A DNA stretch of 64,000 nucleotides from Hydrogenibacillus schlegelii. GTDB lineage: Bacteria; Bacillota; Bacilli; Thermicanales; DSM-22653. The stretch lies in NCBI RefSeq assembly GCF_001653195.1, contig NZ_JXBB01000003.1, forward strand, positions 18,081-82,080, given 5' to 3'. The notes under the pieces are model-generated. The model was not told the origin of the DNA, searched no databases, and saw only the letters and a list, made by a program, of their open reading frames with translations. Each line of letters starts with the position of its first letter. Within the stretch, counting starts at the first letter, position 1. The position numbers were made by a program, and so were the translations under genes. This document shows positions 8,388 through 16,425 of this stretch, piece after piece.

Positions 8388-9239
8388 TCAGTCCACGAAG
8401 CTTCCGCGGAAAACGGGGCGTTCGCCGATCGGCGTGCCGAAGACGGCGACGAGGCGGGCTGCGCCGTTTGTGCCGCGGGCAGGGGCGGTGGACGCGGAGG
8501 GGCCGGCAGCCGAGGCGTCCGGGCCGGTGGCGGACGCCTTTTCCTCGGCGCCTTCCGGCGCCGGTTCGATGTCGAGTTCGGCGGCCTCGCCGGCGAGGAC
8601 GACGAGCGCCGAACCGGCCGGGACCTCCAGCACGCGCCCGTCTTCCGCACCGCCGCGGAGCTGAACCCGGAGGCGGCCGGCCAGCGGATAGACCAATCCC
8701 TGATCTCCGTTCGGAATCTCCATCCGGTACCGGCCGTCGGAGGCGAGGGTGACGTCTTCATAGCGCATCGGACGGAGGATTTCGATCGGCGAGCCGCTTC
8801 CGACGATCGTCTTCACGGTGACGCCGCCTTGGGCATGAACCGGAAACGCTTCGGGCGGCACGTCTTGATAGCCCGGCGGAATGCCTTTTTCGCTTCGCGG
8901 CAGGTTGATCCACAGCTGCAGCCCCTCGTTGACGCCGTCCGTTCCCGGCATCTCCGAGTGCCAGATGCCCGAACCCGCCGTGATGCGCTGGGCGCCGCCG
9001 GCGAAGATCACGCCCTCGTGACCGGCGTCGTCGGCGTGCCGGAAGGCGCCTTCGAGCATATAGGTGATGATTTCAAAACCGCGATGCGGGTGCGGCGGGA
9101 AGCCGGCCGGCGGGCTGACCGCAAAATGGTCCAAAAGCAAAAAGGGATCCAAAAAGAACAGGGTCCGCGTCGGCATGAGCCGCCGCACCTGGGCGCCTTC
9201 GCCGTCCGTCGTCGGCGAGAGGGGAAGCACCTTCGCCAT
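8388..9239 (-). CDS. Pirin family protein
   Basis: About 283 residues with the bicupin pirin fold. The N-terminal cupin shows FPPHPHRGFEIITYMLEG and the continuation GGAQRITAGSGIWHSEMP, which are the pirin metal-binding and signature motifs. Pirins bind iron; some have quercetinase activity or regulate proteins, but no role is set here. The C-terminal domain carries an Ala/Pro/Gly-rich insertion of roughly 35 residues after the LDIEPAPEG segment. Start at 9239 is chosen because AAGGAG lies about 10 nt upstream; an in-frame ATG at 9260 would lack this site. It heads a minus-strand group with a second dioxygenase and a DoxX protein further upstream. Confidence 0.85.
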   Translation of the reverse strand: MAKVLPLSPTTDGEGAQVRRLMPTRTLFFLDPFLLLDHFAVSPPAGFPPHPHRGFEIITYMLEGAFRHADDAGHEGVIFAGGAQRITAGSGIWHSEMPGTDGVNEGLQLWINLPRSEKGIPPGYQDVPPEAFPVHAQGGVTVKTIVGSGSPIEILRPMRYEDVTLASDGRYRMEIPNGDQGLVYPLAGRLRVQLRGGAEDGRVLEVPAGSALVVLAGEAAELDIEPAPEGAEEKASATGPDASAAGPSASTAPARGTNGAARLVAVFGTPIGERPVFRGSFVD

Positions 9240-9293
9240 CCTGCCACCACTCCTTATCAAAGGCTATCGCTCAAATGCCACTAACATATGCCC

Positions 9294-10082
9294 CTAAAAC
9301 GCCACCGCGAGCAGGCTCAGGCTGCCGTACTGGTAGTCCCGATACAGCACTTCGGGCGTCTGATCCGGCAGGCCGGCGCCCAGGGCGATCCAGTACGGCG
9401 CCAGGTGTTCCGGCGTCGGCACCGCCCGGAGGGCATGCGGCGCGGTCCGGCGGTAGTCGAACAGGGCCGCCACATCCCGCCGTATCGTCTTTTCGAGCAG
9501 CCAGTCGTCAAAGGCGACGGCCCACGCTTCCGCTTCCTCCGCCTCCGTCCAGCGAAGCGACATGAGATTGTGCACCGTGCCGCCGCTCCCGATGAGGAGC
9601 ACGCCTTCCCGGCGCAGCGGGCGGAGCGCTTCGCCGATACGAAACAACTGTTCGGGCGCATACCCCGGCACGACCGACGCCTGAACGACCGGCACGTCCG
9701 CCGCCGGAAAAAGGCGTCGGAGGACGACCCAGGCGCCGTGATCGAGCCCCCGGGCCGGATCGACGGAAACCGGAAAGCCGGCCGCCGCGAGGCTCGTCCG
9801 GACGCGCTCGGCGACGGCCTTCGAGCCGCGGGCGGGGTAGGTCACTTCATACAGCGCTTCCGGAAAGCCGTAAAAATCGTGGATCGTCTCGTAGGGGCCG
9901 TCCGTCATGGACACCGCCGGATGGCGCGTCGTCCAGTGGGCGGTGAACACGACGACGGCCCGCGGTTTTTGGGCCGCGTCCCGCCACGACGCGCCGAGGC
10001 GGGTCAAAAACGCCGCATACGCATCGTCTTCGATCGCCAGCATCGGCGATCCGTGGGCGATAAAAAGCGCCGGCGCGTTCAC
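9294..10082 (-). CDS. LigB/DODA-type class III extradiol dioxygenase
   Basis: A 262-residue protein of the class III ring-cleavage dioxygenase family (DODA/YgiD branch). Conserved metal and catalytic histidines appear in FIAHGSPML, VVFTAHWTTR, GLDHGAWVVL and SGGTVHNLM. Members open catecholic rings (DOPA, homoprotocatechuate and others) with Fe(II) or Zn(II). It starts with GTG preceded by AAAAGGAGG. It lies convergent to the main ring-cleavage cluster and supplies a second, unrelated dioxygenase; whether they share substrates is unknown. Confidence 0.85.
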   Translation of the reverse strand: MNAPALFIAHGSPMLAIEDDAYAAFLTRLGASWRDAAQKPRAVVVFTAHWTTRHPAVSMTDGPYETIHDFYGFPEALYEVTYPARGSKAVAERVRTSLAAAGFPVSVDPARGLDHGAWVVLRRLFPAADVPVVQASVVPGYAPEQLFRIGEALRPLRREGVLLIGSGGTVHNLMSLRWTEAEEAEAWAVAFDDWLLEKTIRRDVAALFDYRRTAPHALRAVPTPEHLAPYWIALGAGLPDQTPEVLYRDYQYGSLSLLAVAF

Positions 10083-10191
10083 CGGCAGACCTCCTTTTGT
10101 TGTTTATTTTAGGTCAAGCGATGAGCGGGCATGCATCGGCACCTGCGGTGCCTGAGCCCCGGACGCGCCGGCAGCGCTTGGAGGTCAAACC

Positions 10192-10605
10192 TCAGCCGCC
10201 GATCGAAACGCGGTAGGCGCCGGGGCCGGTCAAAAAGCCGATGACGAGGGCGATGACCGCCAGGATCAGCACATATTCGTAGCCATTATTGGTGATGAAA
10301 AGCCCGTGTTTCACGTGCACCGTAAAAAGGGCGACGATCATCACCGCTGCGATCAAAAGCGCGGCGATCGGCGTCCAGAGGCCGAGCGCAAACAAAAGCC
10401 CGCCAAAAAATTCGCTGCCGCCCGCCAGAGCGGCCCACAGCCGGCCGGGGCGAAATCCGAGGGACTCCAGCCATCCGCCGACGCCGCCGAGCCCGTGACC
10501 GCCGAACCATCCGAACAGCTTCTGGGCGCCGTGGGCGGCGACGATGAGGCCGACGAAGAGGCGAATGATGAGAAGCCCCGCGTCCACATCGAGCTGGAAA
10601 ACCAT
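10192..10605 (-). CDS. DoxX family membrane protein
   Basis: About 137 residues with four hydrophobic helices. The first carries the family pattern LLIIRLFVGLIVAAHGAQKL followed by FGWFGG, and later GSEFFGGLLFALGLWTPIAA. DoxX/DoxD-like proteins are small integral membrane proteins tied to quinone or redox functions, mostly uncharacterised. The start at 10605 is set by AAAGGAGGT just upstream; the in-frame ATG at 10629 would put that site inside the gene. Confidence 0.82.
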   Translation of the reverse strand: MVFQLDVDAGLLIIRLFVGLIVAAHGAQKLFGWFGGHGLGGVGGWLESLGFRPGRLWAALAGGSEFFGGLLFALGLWTPIAALLIAAVMIVALFTVHVKHGLFITNNGYEYVLILAVIALVIGFLTGPGAYRVSIGG

Positions 10606-10734
10606 CCTTTCGACCTCCTTTGCCTCCATGAAGCGAGATGGGATCGCTCATGATCTAACGAAACGGTAGCAGATAAAGAATATATAGCTCTATGGCTTTA
10701 CCTTATCGTAAATCACGCGCGCTGTCAAGATCTT

Positions 10735-11222
10735 GGTGGGGTCCAAGGTTTCCTCCCGGGAGGCGATCCGGGAGCGGTCTCGCAGCTCTTCCTTGCCCCC
10801 GTGAAACTGCACCCCGTTCCGGAGCCCGGAGGGTCGCGGCTGGCGCTTTCGTCGGACGCTCGGTGAGGTCTGCTTCGTTTTTGCGCGGCACCGCCGCGGC
10901 CGAATCCGGAGAGAGACCGGCTTTTGCTCCACCCCCGTGTGCCGTTTCCGCCGCCCCTTTGACGAACGGTGGTGAACGTAGGCGGCGGATGACCCGGCCA
11001 TGGGGACAGCGCGCTTCCTTTTTCGGCCGCCCGGCAACCCCATCGACGCTCTGCTCATTTTGCTCCAGGCGATCGATGATCCGGTCTTGAAGACCGAGCG
11101 CGTGTCCATAGGCGGTTTCACAGGCGGTTGGAGCCTTCCTGCGATGGGGTGTGGGGACGATCCCATGAGCGCTCGGGCCGCCTTTTTCCTGCTTGAGCAA
11201 CCCCACTGTTGAGCTTAGAGCC
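10735..11222 (-). mobile_element. Internally deleted second ISL3 remnant
   Basis: This stretch matches the element at 1-1337 in the same orientation, but only as two blocks: roughly 255-402 of the first copy joined to roughly 975-1337. About 570 bp holding the catalytic core is missing, and the reading frame is broken. The shared right end, gcttagagcc, is at 11213-11222. It cannot encode a transposase. No 8-bp target duplication is recognisable at its ends. Confidence 0.75.
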
Positions 11223-11231
11223 AGAGTACAC

Positions 11232-11260
11232 TTGACGGATGCCATCGATGAACGTATAAT
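11232..11260 (+). promoter_or_regulatory. Sigma-A promoter of the PadR operon
   Basis: TTGACG (11232-11237) and a perfect TATAAT (11255-11260) are 17 bp apart. As at 1347, the -35 box begins exactly 9 nt after the end of an ISL3 remnant. The expected start point is near 11267, inside the palindrome that follows. Confidence 0.8.
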
Positions 11261-11266
11261 CAAGCT

Positions 11267-11289
11267 GCTACCTTACGTAACAAGGTAGC
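11267..11289. promoter_or_regulatory. Palindromic operator candidate for PadR
   Basis: GCTACCTT and AAGGTAGC form a perfect 8-bp inverted repeat around a 7-nt centre. It overlaps the predicted transcription start of the gene encoding a PadR regulator, the usual arrangement for PadR autorepression. Assignment to this regulator is inferred from position. Confidence 0.65.
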
Positions 11290-11358
11290 AAATTTTTGGC
11301 TCACCGACCTTGTAATGCAATTTACTGGAGGAAGAAGGAGATTGCGTGGTGAACGAGC

Positions 11359-11700
11359 GTGGCGTCGAAAAGCAAAAGCCAGTTGTTGAAGGGTGTGTTG
11401 GAAGGGTGCGTTTTGGCGGTGATGCGGCAGGAAGAGATATACGGGTATGAATTGAGCGCCCGGTTGTCCGAATATGGGCTGAACTTTGTCAGCGAGGGCA
11501 GCATCTACCCGGTACTTTTGCGGCTGCAAAAAGAAAATCTGATCGTCGGAAAGCTGAAAGAATCGCCCAACGGCCCGCCGAGGAAGTATTACCGTTTGAC
11601 GGAAGAAGGGCATCGGGCGTTGGATGGGTTTCGCCGTGAGTGGACGGAGCTGAAGACGGCCGTCGATCGCATTTTGCAGCTAGGAGAGGATGGACGATGA
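11359..11700 (+). CDS. PadR family transcriptional regulator
   Basis: A 113-residue winged-helix protein of the short PadR class. QLLKGVLEGCVLAVM, EEIYGYEL, EGSIYPVLLRLQKENLI and GPPRKYYRLTEEG are the standard PadR signatures, followed by a short dimerisation helix. It probably represses its own operon through the palindrome at 11267. The stop overlaps the start of the next gene (ATGA), so the two are co-translated; PadR plus a small membrane protein is a common Firmicutes pairing. The GTG start has only a distant purine-rich site at 11325-11340, so the first residues are uncertain. Confidence 0.88.
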   Translation: MASKSKSQLLKGVLEGCVLAVMRQEEIYGYELSARLSEYGLNFVSEGSIYPVLLRLQKENLIVGKLKESPNGPPRKYYRLTEEGHRALDGFRREWTELKTAVDRILQLGEDGR

Positions 11701-12395
11701 ATCAAGAAACCCGCCGCATGACGGTGGAAGACATGGCGGCACTGAACAATGAACGGCGCCTGCAGTTGAACGAGGAAAACCGCAAGTACTATGAAGAGAT
11801 GCTGGTGTACTTGCGGATGAGTCCCGTCGAACAACGGAAAGTGGAGGAGCTATTGCTGGAGATGCTGGATCATTTGTTGATCGCCCAGCGGGAAGGACGC
11901 ACGGCACAAGATGTGTTCGGCGACGACCCGGAAAGTTATTGTAAAGAGGTGATTCAGACGTTGGGCAGGCAAAGGCTCTTTCATTTTCCCCGTTTTGCGT
12001 TCATTTTCAGCACCGTGCTGTATGTGGGATTTCTCTCGGATGCCTTGTTTCGTTTGACGGTGTATCCGTTGTTGAACCATTTTTATGGCGTGCCCGTTCC
12101 GGAAGGATTCAAGGCGGATTGGTTCGTCATGGCCGCCTTGGGGCCGCTTTGGATCGAAGGCATGATGTTTTTCATGCGGAAATCCACGTTTAAAGGGATG
12201 GGAGCGAAAATCGGGTGGTTTTTGCTGCTTCCGGTGATCAGCGTGGGCGGTTTTCTTCTCTGGCAATATATCTTCAAAGATGCAGTGCCCATGCTTCCCA
12301 TTCCGGCTTGGATGAGTTTGGCGATCGGGGCAGCCCTTTGGTCGATTCACCGACTGGTGTTTAAAGGCGTGTTTAAACATGTTGATATTTTTTAG
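11697..12395 (+). CDS. DUF1129-type membrane protein coupled to PadR
   Basis: About 232 residues: a charged N-terminal helical region with a short dimer-like motif (VEELLLEMLDHLLIAQREG, then FGDDPESYCKEV), followed by four membrane helices. The layout matches the DUF1129/DUF1048-like proteins found beside PadR regulators, often linked to membrane or antimicrobial stress, though function is not established. The ATG overlaps the padR stop. Base composition here is visibly lower in GC than in the neighbouring core genes, suggesting acquisition. Confidence 0.7.
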   Translation: MNQETRRMTVEDMAALNNERRLQLNEENRKYYEEMLVYLRMSPVEQRKVEELLLEMLDHLLIAQREGRTAQDVFGDDPESYCKEVIQTLGRQRLFHFPRFAFIFSTVLYVGFLSDALFRLTVYPLLNHFYGVPVPEGFKADWFVMAALGPLWIEGMMFFMRKSTFKGMGAKIGWFLLLPVISVGGFLLWQYIFKDAVPMLPIPAWMSLAIGAALWSIHRLVFKGVFKHVDIF

Positions 12396-12396
12396 C

Positions 12397-12692
12397 TCAG
12401 CCGCATTCGATGTGGCCGTCCTGTTTGACTTGGGAGTGGAAGGCATCGAGAAACATCACGACGTACACGGGCTGTAACGGCCGGTTTTGCCGCTTCCTGA
12501 TCGCCGGCAGGAGTTTGTTCGTCCCGTTGGAGATGAGGGCCGGAGAGATCGCCGGGCCGTAGAGGCAAAAACGGTCGTTGCAGGGGGACTGGCTATCCCG
12601 TATGTTGACGCCTCGGGCGTACAGGGCGATGATCTGGTCTTCAATGCCGGCGGTATTGGTCTGGTACTGCTTGATGATTTTCGGTTCAAACC
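12397..12692 (-). mobile_element. Fragment of an IS256-family transposase
   Basis: Read on the minus strand without interruption from 12692, the sequence encodes FEPKIIKQYQT, then GIEDQIIALYARGVNIRD, SPALISNGTNKLLPAI, QNRPLQPVYVVMFLDAFHSQ and VKQDGHIECG before a stop. These are internal motifs of mutator/IS256 transposases, including the first catalytic Asp (FLDA). Both the N-terminus and the rest of the catalytic core are missing. It lies directly against the DUF1129 gene stop and ends 8 bp before a CRISPR-like repeat. Confidence 0.8.
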
Positions 12693-12700
12693 GTGTTCAT

Positions 12701-12786
12701 CGCCATCCCCCACGCGTGTGGGGAAGCCCCGCTCAGGACGACCGCGGCGATGGCGTCGAGCGCCATCCCCCACGCGTGTGGGGGAG
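12701..12786. CRISPR. Two-repeat CRISPR relic, type I-E-like repeat
   Basis: Two near-identical 26-bp units start at 12701 and 12761. The shared core is catcccccacgcgtgtgggg, followed by aag in the first and gag in the second. Each contains the CCCCAC-GCGT-GTGGGG hairpin characteristic of type I-E repeats. The 34-bp segment between them (12727-12760) would be a single spacer. No further repeats and no cas genes are found in the window. An IS256 fragment abuts the left side, consistent with a broken array. With only two units, chance or another repeat class cannot be excluded. Confidence 0.5.
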
Positions 12787-12873
12787 CATATGCGCCGCCT
12801 GCCGTCCTTATGCCTGTGACGCTGATGCTTTGAATCGCTTGTTGAAGCGCTTGGCGGACGTGAGCCGTTTCGG

Positions 12874-13158
12874 CTACCCCCCGGCGCGCATGGTCTTTAC
12901 GCGATAGGCGCTGAGCACGGCGTCCAAACGTTCGGCATCCGGCGCTTCAAAGTCGAGAACGACGACATCGATCGACCACTCGGCGGTCAGCTTAAGTCTG
13001 CGGGATTCGCGGACGATGATGCGAGCGCCGTCATCGCGGCAGTATCGTTCGAAAGGGCTTTCGGAAGAAGCCGGACAAGGCCTAAATCCGAGTTCGGCCA
13101 GATATTCGCGATGCGTGTCCAACGTTATCCCGCGAAATTCGAGGCGAGCCTGCGTCAT
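12874..13158 (-). CDS. Small protein of unknown function
   Basis: A 94-residue reading frame starting with MTQARLEFRGITLDTHREYL. The ATG is preceded by GGGAGGGG at good spacing. The predicted product is soluble, mixed alpha/beta, with alternating strands such as RIIVRES and IDVVVLDF. I do not recognise the family. It stands alone between mobile-element debris and the L21 leader; its own ribosome site and codon pattern support translation. Confidence 0.55.
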   Translation of the reverse strand: MTQARLEFRGITLDTHREYLAELGFRPCPASSESPFERYCRDDGARIIVRESRRLKLTAEWSIDVVVLDFEAPDAERLDAVLSAYRVKTMRAGG

Positions 13159-13363
13159 TGCCACCCCTCCCTCAGATTGCGATCGTGCTTTTCGGGGAGG
13201 GGCATCCTCCCCGATCCATGGGGGAAGGCAAAGCGCGTTCGGGTTTTCCGGAAACGGTCGAGTTTCCGTCGGGGTTGAAAGGCGTCTCATGAGGTCTTCC
13301 TTGTCCCTTAAGGTGACCGGGTCTCCGAGAACTGCTTGACCCATATCGCGCACGACCGCCCCA

Positions 13364-13518
13364 TTGACTTCTGTGAAAAAATATGATAGCCTCGTGCTGT
13401 TCACAACCGTCGTCAACCGCCCGCGGCCGGTCGGCCGGAAAGCGTCCGGCCTCCAAGCATCGCACGGGCGATGCACCGCCTGCGGCGCGTCCTGGCGAAG
13501 ACGAAGGGGAGTGGGACG
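13364..13518 (+). promoter_or_regulatory. Promoter candidate and L21-type leader upstream of rplU
   Basis: TTGACT at 13364 is followed by ATATGATAGCCT; no -10 is ideal at 17 bp, so the promoter call is weak. The transcribed leader holds two clean hairpins: GGCCGG with CCGGCC (13433-13451) and GCATCGC-acgg-GCGATGC (13457-13474). Firmicutes rplU operons usually carry an L21 leader that binds a ribosomal protein, and this structure sits in the right place. Identity with that RNA family was not tested. Confidence 0.5.
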
Positions 13519-13830
13519 GTGTACGCGATCATCGAGACCGGCGGGAAACAGTACCGCGTCGAGCAGGGAACGGTGCTCTTTGTGGAAAAGCTTCCGGCAG
13601 AAGTCGGCGAGACGGTCGTCTTCGACAAGGTGCTCTTCGTGGAAAAAGACGGCGAGGTGATGATCGGCGCTCCGTACATCGGCGGCGCCCGCGTCACGGC
13701 CAAGGTGGAAAAGCAGGGCCGTGGCAAGAAGATCATCGTTTTTAAGTATAAGCCGAAGAAGAATTACCACAAAAAGCAGGGCCACCGCCAGCCGTACACC
13801 CGGGTGCGCATCGAGGCGATTGAGGCGTAA
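13519..13830 (+). CDS. rplU: 50S ribosomal protein L21
   Basis: A 103-residue protein with the L21 signatures [17 protein letters not shown] at the start and [20 protein letters not shown] at the end. L21 binds 23S rRNA domain VI. The GTG at 13519 gives the family-standard N-terminus; the longer upstream frame runs through the leader hairpins. The order rplU-prp-rpmA is that of Bacillus. Confidence 0.97.
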   Translation: MYAIIETGGKQYRVEQGTVLFVEKLPAEVGETVVFDKVLFVEKDGEVMIGAPYIGGARVTAKVEKQGRGKKIIVFKYKPKKNYHKKQGHRQPYTRVRIEAIEA

Positions 13831-13973
13831 CGCCGGTCGGCGTTTCGATCCGGTGATCCGGTGAGCGGGGGATCCGACGGGCCGGCCTACGGAACGCTCC
13901 ATGCCGCGTCGGGGCGATTGCGGGAACGCCGGTCGGGTGGCCGGCGAGCGAAGTCGATAAGGGTGGTTCGGCG

Positions 13974-14402
13974 ATGATTGAAGTGCGCGTCCGGCGCCGG
14001 GACGGGGTGCCGGTGAAGATCGCCGTCGAGGGGCACGCCGGGTATGCCGATCCGGGAGAAGACATCGTCTGCGCCGGCGTATCGGCGATCACCTTCGGCA
14101 CCGCGAACGCCGTCGTCCGCTTGACCGGTCTCGATCCGGTCAAGGAGATGGGGAAAAGCGGCTCCCTCCACTTTCACCTCCCGGCGCCCGGCGAAGGGGT
14201 CCCGTCGGACCGCCTTCGCGATGCGCGGCTCCTCCTCGAAGGGATGCTCATCGCGCTCAAGGCGCTGGCCGCCTCCTATCCGGGCCATGTCGCGGTCGAC
14301 GACCCGGAGGCGCCGGAGGGTGAGGGGGGCGGGGTCGTCGACCGGGTCGATCGGGGAAGGGCATCGGCGGAAAGACGGGACTCGGGAATAAGCTCGGGAT
14401 GA
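13974..14402 (+). CDS. prp: Ribosomal-processing cysteine protease Prp
   Basis: A 142-residue protein that cleaves the N-terminal extension of ribosomal protein L27. The catalytic His is in [13 protein letters not shown] and the catalytic Cys in [13 protein letters not shown], about 12 residues later as in the family. It sits between rplU and rpmA. It is about 30 residues longer than typical Prp because of a Gly/Glu/Arg-rich tail after [16 protein letters not shown]. The matching substrate motif is present in the L27 encoded next. Confidence 0.93.
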   Translation: MIEVRVRRRDGVPVKIAVEGHAGYADPGEDIVCAGVSAITFGTANAVVRLTGLDPVKEMGKSGSLHFHLPAPGEGVPSDRLRDARLLLEGMLIALKALAASYPGHVAVDDPEAPEGEGGGVVDRVDRGRASAERRDSGISSG

Positions 14403-14475
14403 CCGGACGAGCGGGTCAGGGAACGCAGAAAGGAAGCCGAAGCGGCGCTTAAGTTCACTGAGGGAGGGACGCCCG

Positions 14476-14799
14476 ATGCGGTTTTGCTACGGCATGGATC
14501 TTCAGTTCTTCGCCCAGAAAAAGGGCGTCGGCAGCACGAAAAACGGCCGCGACTCGATCGCCAAGCGGCTCGGCGTCAAGCGGAGCGACGGGCAGTTCGT
14601 CCTCGCGGGGAACATCCTCGTCCGGCAGCGGGGGACGAAGATCCGCCCGGGGAAAAACGTCGGCCGAGGGAAGGACGATACGCTCTTTGCGCTCATTGAC
14701 GGCATCGTCCGTTTCGAGCGGGAAGGCCGCGACCGGACGCGGGTCAGCGTCTATCCGCGGGAAGCGGTGGAGGCGGAGCGGGCCGCGACGGTCCAGTGA
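14476..14799 (+). CDS. rpmA: 50S ribosomal protein L27 with cleavable N-terminal extension
   Basis: A 107-residue L27. The N-terminus [19 protein letters not shown] contains the Prp cleavage motif LQFFA before QKKG, so the mature protein would begin after the FFA segment. The body [19 protein letters not shown] and [17 protein letters not shown] is canonical. L27 lies near the peptidyl-transferase centre, and the extension must be removed for function in Firmicutes that carry Prp. Confidence 0.97.
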   Translation: MRFCYGMDLQFFAQKKGVGSTKNGRDSIAKRLGVKRSDGQFVLAGNILVRQRGTKIRPGKNVGRGKDDTLFALIDGIVRFEREGRDRTRVSVYPREAVEAERAATVQ

Positions 14800-14903
14800 A
14801 CGGCGCGATCCGGAGAGGCCGCACTTTCGCCTTCCGCTCGGGCGAAGCCGACGGCCGGACGGGTGACCGGCCGGACATTGCCGGTCGATGAAGCCTGGGG
14901 ATC

Positions 14904-14947
14904 GACAAGGCAAAACGACCGCCCACGGGCGGTCGTTTTGCCTTGTC
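14904..14947. terminator. Strong bidirectional terminator after rpmA
   Basis: A perfect 21-bp stem (14904-14924 with 14927-14947) has a 2-nt loop, with tttt on the 3' side of the GC core and aaaa on the 5' side. It ends the rplU operon and faces a minus-strand gene on the other side, so it can serve both. Confidence 0.85.
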
Positions 14948-15022
14948 TTCGCAGGGCCACTCCTCCGAAAGGCCGTTGAGGACGGGAATCCGCCGGCCGT
15001 TTCGGAAGCATCGGAGCGTCGG

Positions 15023-15400
15023 TCACCACGGCCAGAGACTTTTCGACGCCGGCGGCGGGGCGTACGGCGCCGGATACGGCGGCACCGACGGCGCGTTCGG
15101 AACATGCATCCACGGGAGCAGTCCGAAGACGAGGATCGGGTAGAGGATGAGCGGAAGCGTCGGGTTGAGTCGCCGGATGTCCTCCGGTCCAGGAGGCGGT
15201 CCGCCGGGCGTGCCGGCGGTTCCGGGCGCGGAAGCCGGCAATCCGGAAAACCCGGCGAAGGCGTCGGCCGCGGTCTCGCCGGACCGCTCTCCCCGCTCCT
15301 CGCCGGCGTTTCCGGCGGGCGGGTGGCCGGCGACCGGAAGAAGGGCCCGGGCGGCGTCGGGGTGGACGATGGGCACATAGGCGATCAGCGGGACGACCAT
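15023..15400 (-). CDS. Small Pro-rich protein of unknown function between rpmA and spo0B
   Basis: 125 residues starting MVVPLIAYVPIVHPDAAR, with AAAGGAG 8 nt upstream of the ATG. A Gly/Pro/Ala/Glu-rich middle is followed by RRLNPTLPLILYPILVFGLL, one hydrophobic segment, then a Pro/Tyr tail ending in PPASKSLWPW. No family is recognised. The short, aromatic and Pro-rich composition resembles small spore-coat proteins, but that is a guess. It is oriented against its ribosomal and sporulation neighbours. Confidence 0.55.
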   Translation of the reverse strand: MVVPLIAYVPIVHPDAARALLPVAGHPPAGNAGEERGERSGETAADAFAGFSGLPASAPGTAGTPGGPPPGPEDIRRLNPTLPLILYPILVFGLLPWMHVPNAPSVPPYPAPYAPPPASKSLWPW

Positions 15401-15618
15401 CGATCCGGCTCCTTTCGTTGACGCGGGATGAGCTTTCACGTTCGAGCATCCGGCGCATGGCGGGCGGCGGCTCATGGTAGCCTATGAACGGGCGCCGGCG
15501 CCGGATCGCGTCCGGCGGCCGCCGGACGGGCAAACGTTCCGGGTGGAAGAAGAATATTTTGCATGATCCTCGGTGACAGGGCGACGATGACGCCACATCG
15601 GGCGGGGAGACGATGGCC

Positions 15619-16425
15619 ATGGAAGAGCACCGTCGGGCCGAGGGGGATGGGGTGGAGGCGGGCGAGGAAACGCTTCGGGCGCAGGCGGCGCTCACCCTTC
15701 TCAGCCTCCGGCGTCACTGGACGCTCAATCGGCTTCAGCTTTTGTACGGCGATCTGGCCCTCGGGGAGACGGCGCGCCTCGGCCGGCGGCTTCACGCGAT
15801 GGCCGAAGAACTGCGCCGGGAACAGCGGCTCATCCACCTCGGCGATCCGATTCTGGCCTACCGCTGCCTCATGGCCGGGGCCGACGGATGGGTGGTCTTC
15901 GGGTACGCTGTGCCGGAAGGGGCGCGCCTGCCGGCCGGGTTTGATCCGTCGGTCCGGGCGGCCGTCTTCGCGGGATGGGATACACTGCGCCGTTTGACCC
16001 GGGAGGCGGCCGAGGCGGCAGGACCGAACCGTTTTCCCCTCCTCATCGTGCTGGCGATCGATCGGCGGGGAGCGATCGGATATTTTGGGTACGCCGCCTT
16101 TGAGCGGATGTCCGAGCTACCGCCGCTGGTCGGCTGGGTGCGTGGCCTCCCGAAGCAGATGCGGCAAGCGCTGGCGGCGCTTTTGCCGTCTTTTCGCCGG
16201 GAGGCGGCGACGGAGGGGGAGGTGCGGGAAGTCTTTTTGGAATTTTCTCGGGGAACGGCGGCCGAAGATTTGTACGGTGCCCCGCCGCTCGGCGGCTGGG
16301 CGGTCGGCGTCCCGGGCGAGGCCGGCGTCGTCTTTCCGGACGGAGCGCCCGCGGCTCCCGGCGGACCCGTCATCGTCGGTTCCGGCGTGTGGTTGATCGG
16401 AGGGAAAGGCGATGTTCGTCGATGA
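15619..16425 (+). CDS. spo0B: Sporulation initiation phosphotransferase B, divergent
   Basis: About 268 residues between rpmA and obgE, the position of spo0B in Bacillus. The helical hairpin [20 protein letters not shown] aligns with the Spo0B phosphorylation site (RHDWMNxLQLIxG), keeping the phospho-accepting His and the following Asn. Spo0B relays phosphate from Spo0F to Spo0A. The C-terminal ATPase-like lobe is poorly conserved, longer than usual, and ends with a Gly/Ala/Pro-rich stretch. ATG 15619 fits the GGGGAGA site better than ATG 15613. The 3' end overlaps obgE by 14 nt. Confidence 0.75.
   Translation: MEEHRRAEGDGVEAGEETLRAQAALTLLSLRRHWTLNRLQLLYGDLALGETARLGRRLHAMAEELRREQRLIHLGDPILAYRCLMAGADGWVVFGYAVPEGARLPAGFDPSVRAAVFAGWDTLRRLTREAAEAAGPNRFPLLIVLAIDRRGAIGYFGYAAFERMSELPPLVGWVRGLPKQMRQALAALLPSFRREAATEGEVREVFLEFSRGTAAEDLYGAPPLGGWAVGVPGEAGVVFPDGAPAAPGGPVIVGSGVWLIGGKGDVRR

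Noticed and set aside
10735..11222. Second ISL3 remnant as a non-autonomous but mobile derivative
   Set aside because: Only one end matches clearly and no target duplication is seen, so it is treated as dead debris rather than a mobile derivative.
12456..12773. Small minus-strand frame spanning the IS256 fragment and one CRISPR-like repeat
   Set aside because: The true transposase remnant is in another frame with recognisable motifs; this frame is Ser/Pro/Arg-rich noise.
13364..13392. Confident sigma-A promoter for rplU
   Set aside because: TTGACT is good, but TATGAT is only 12 bp away and the 17-bp position reads TAGCCT, so only a weak promoter call was kept.
14904..14947. Long perfect inverted repeat as a transposon end or MITE
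   Set aside because: Its 2-nt loop, flanking A and T runs and position after rpmA fit a bidirectional terminator better, and no second copy was noticed.
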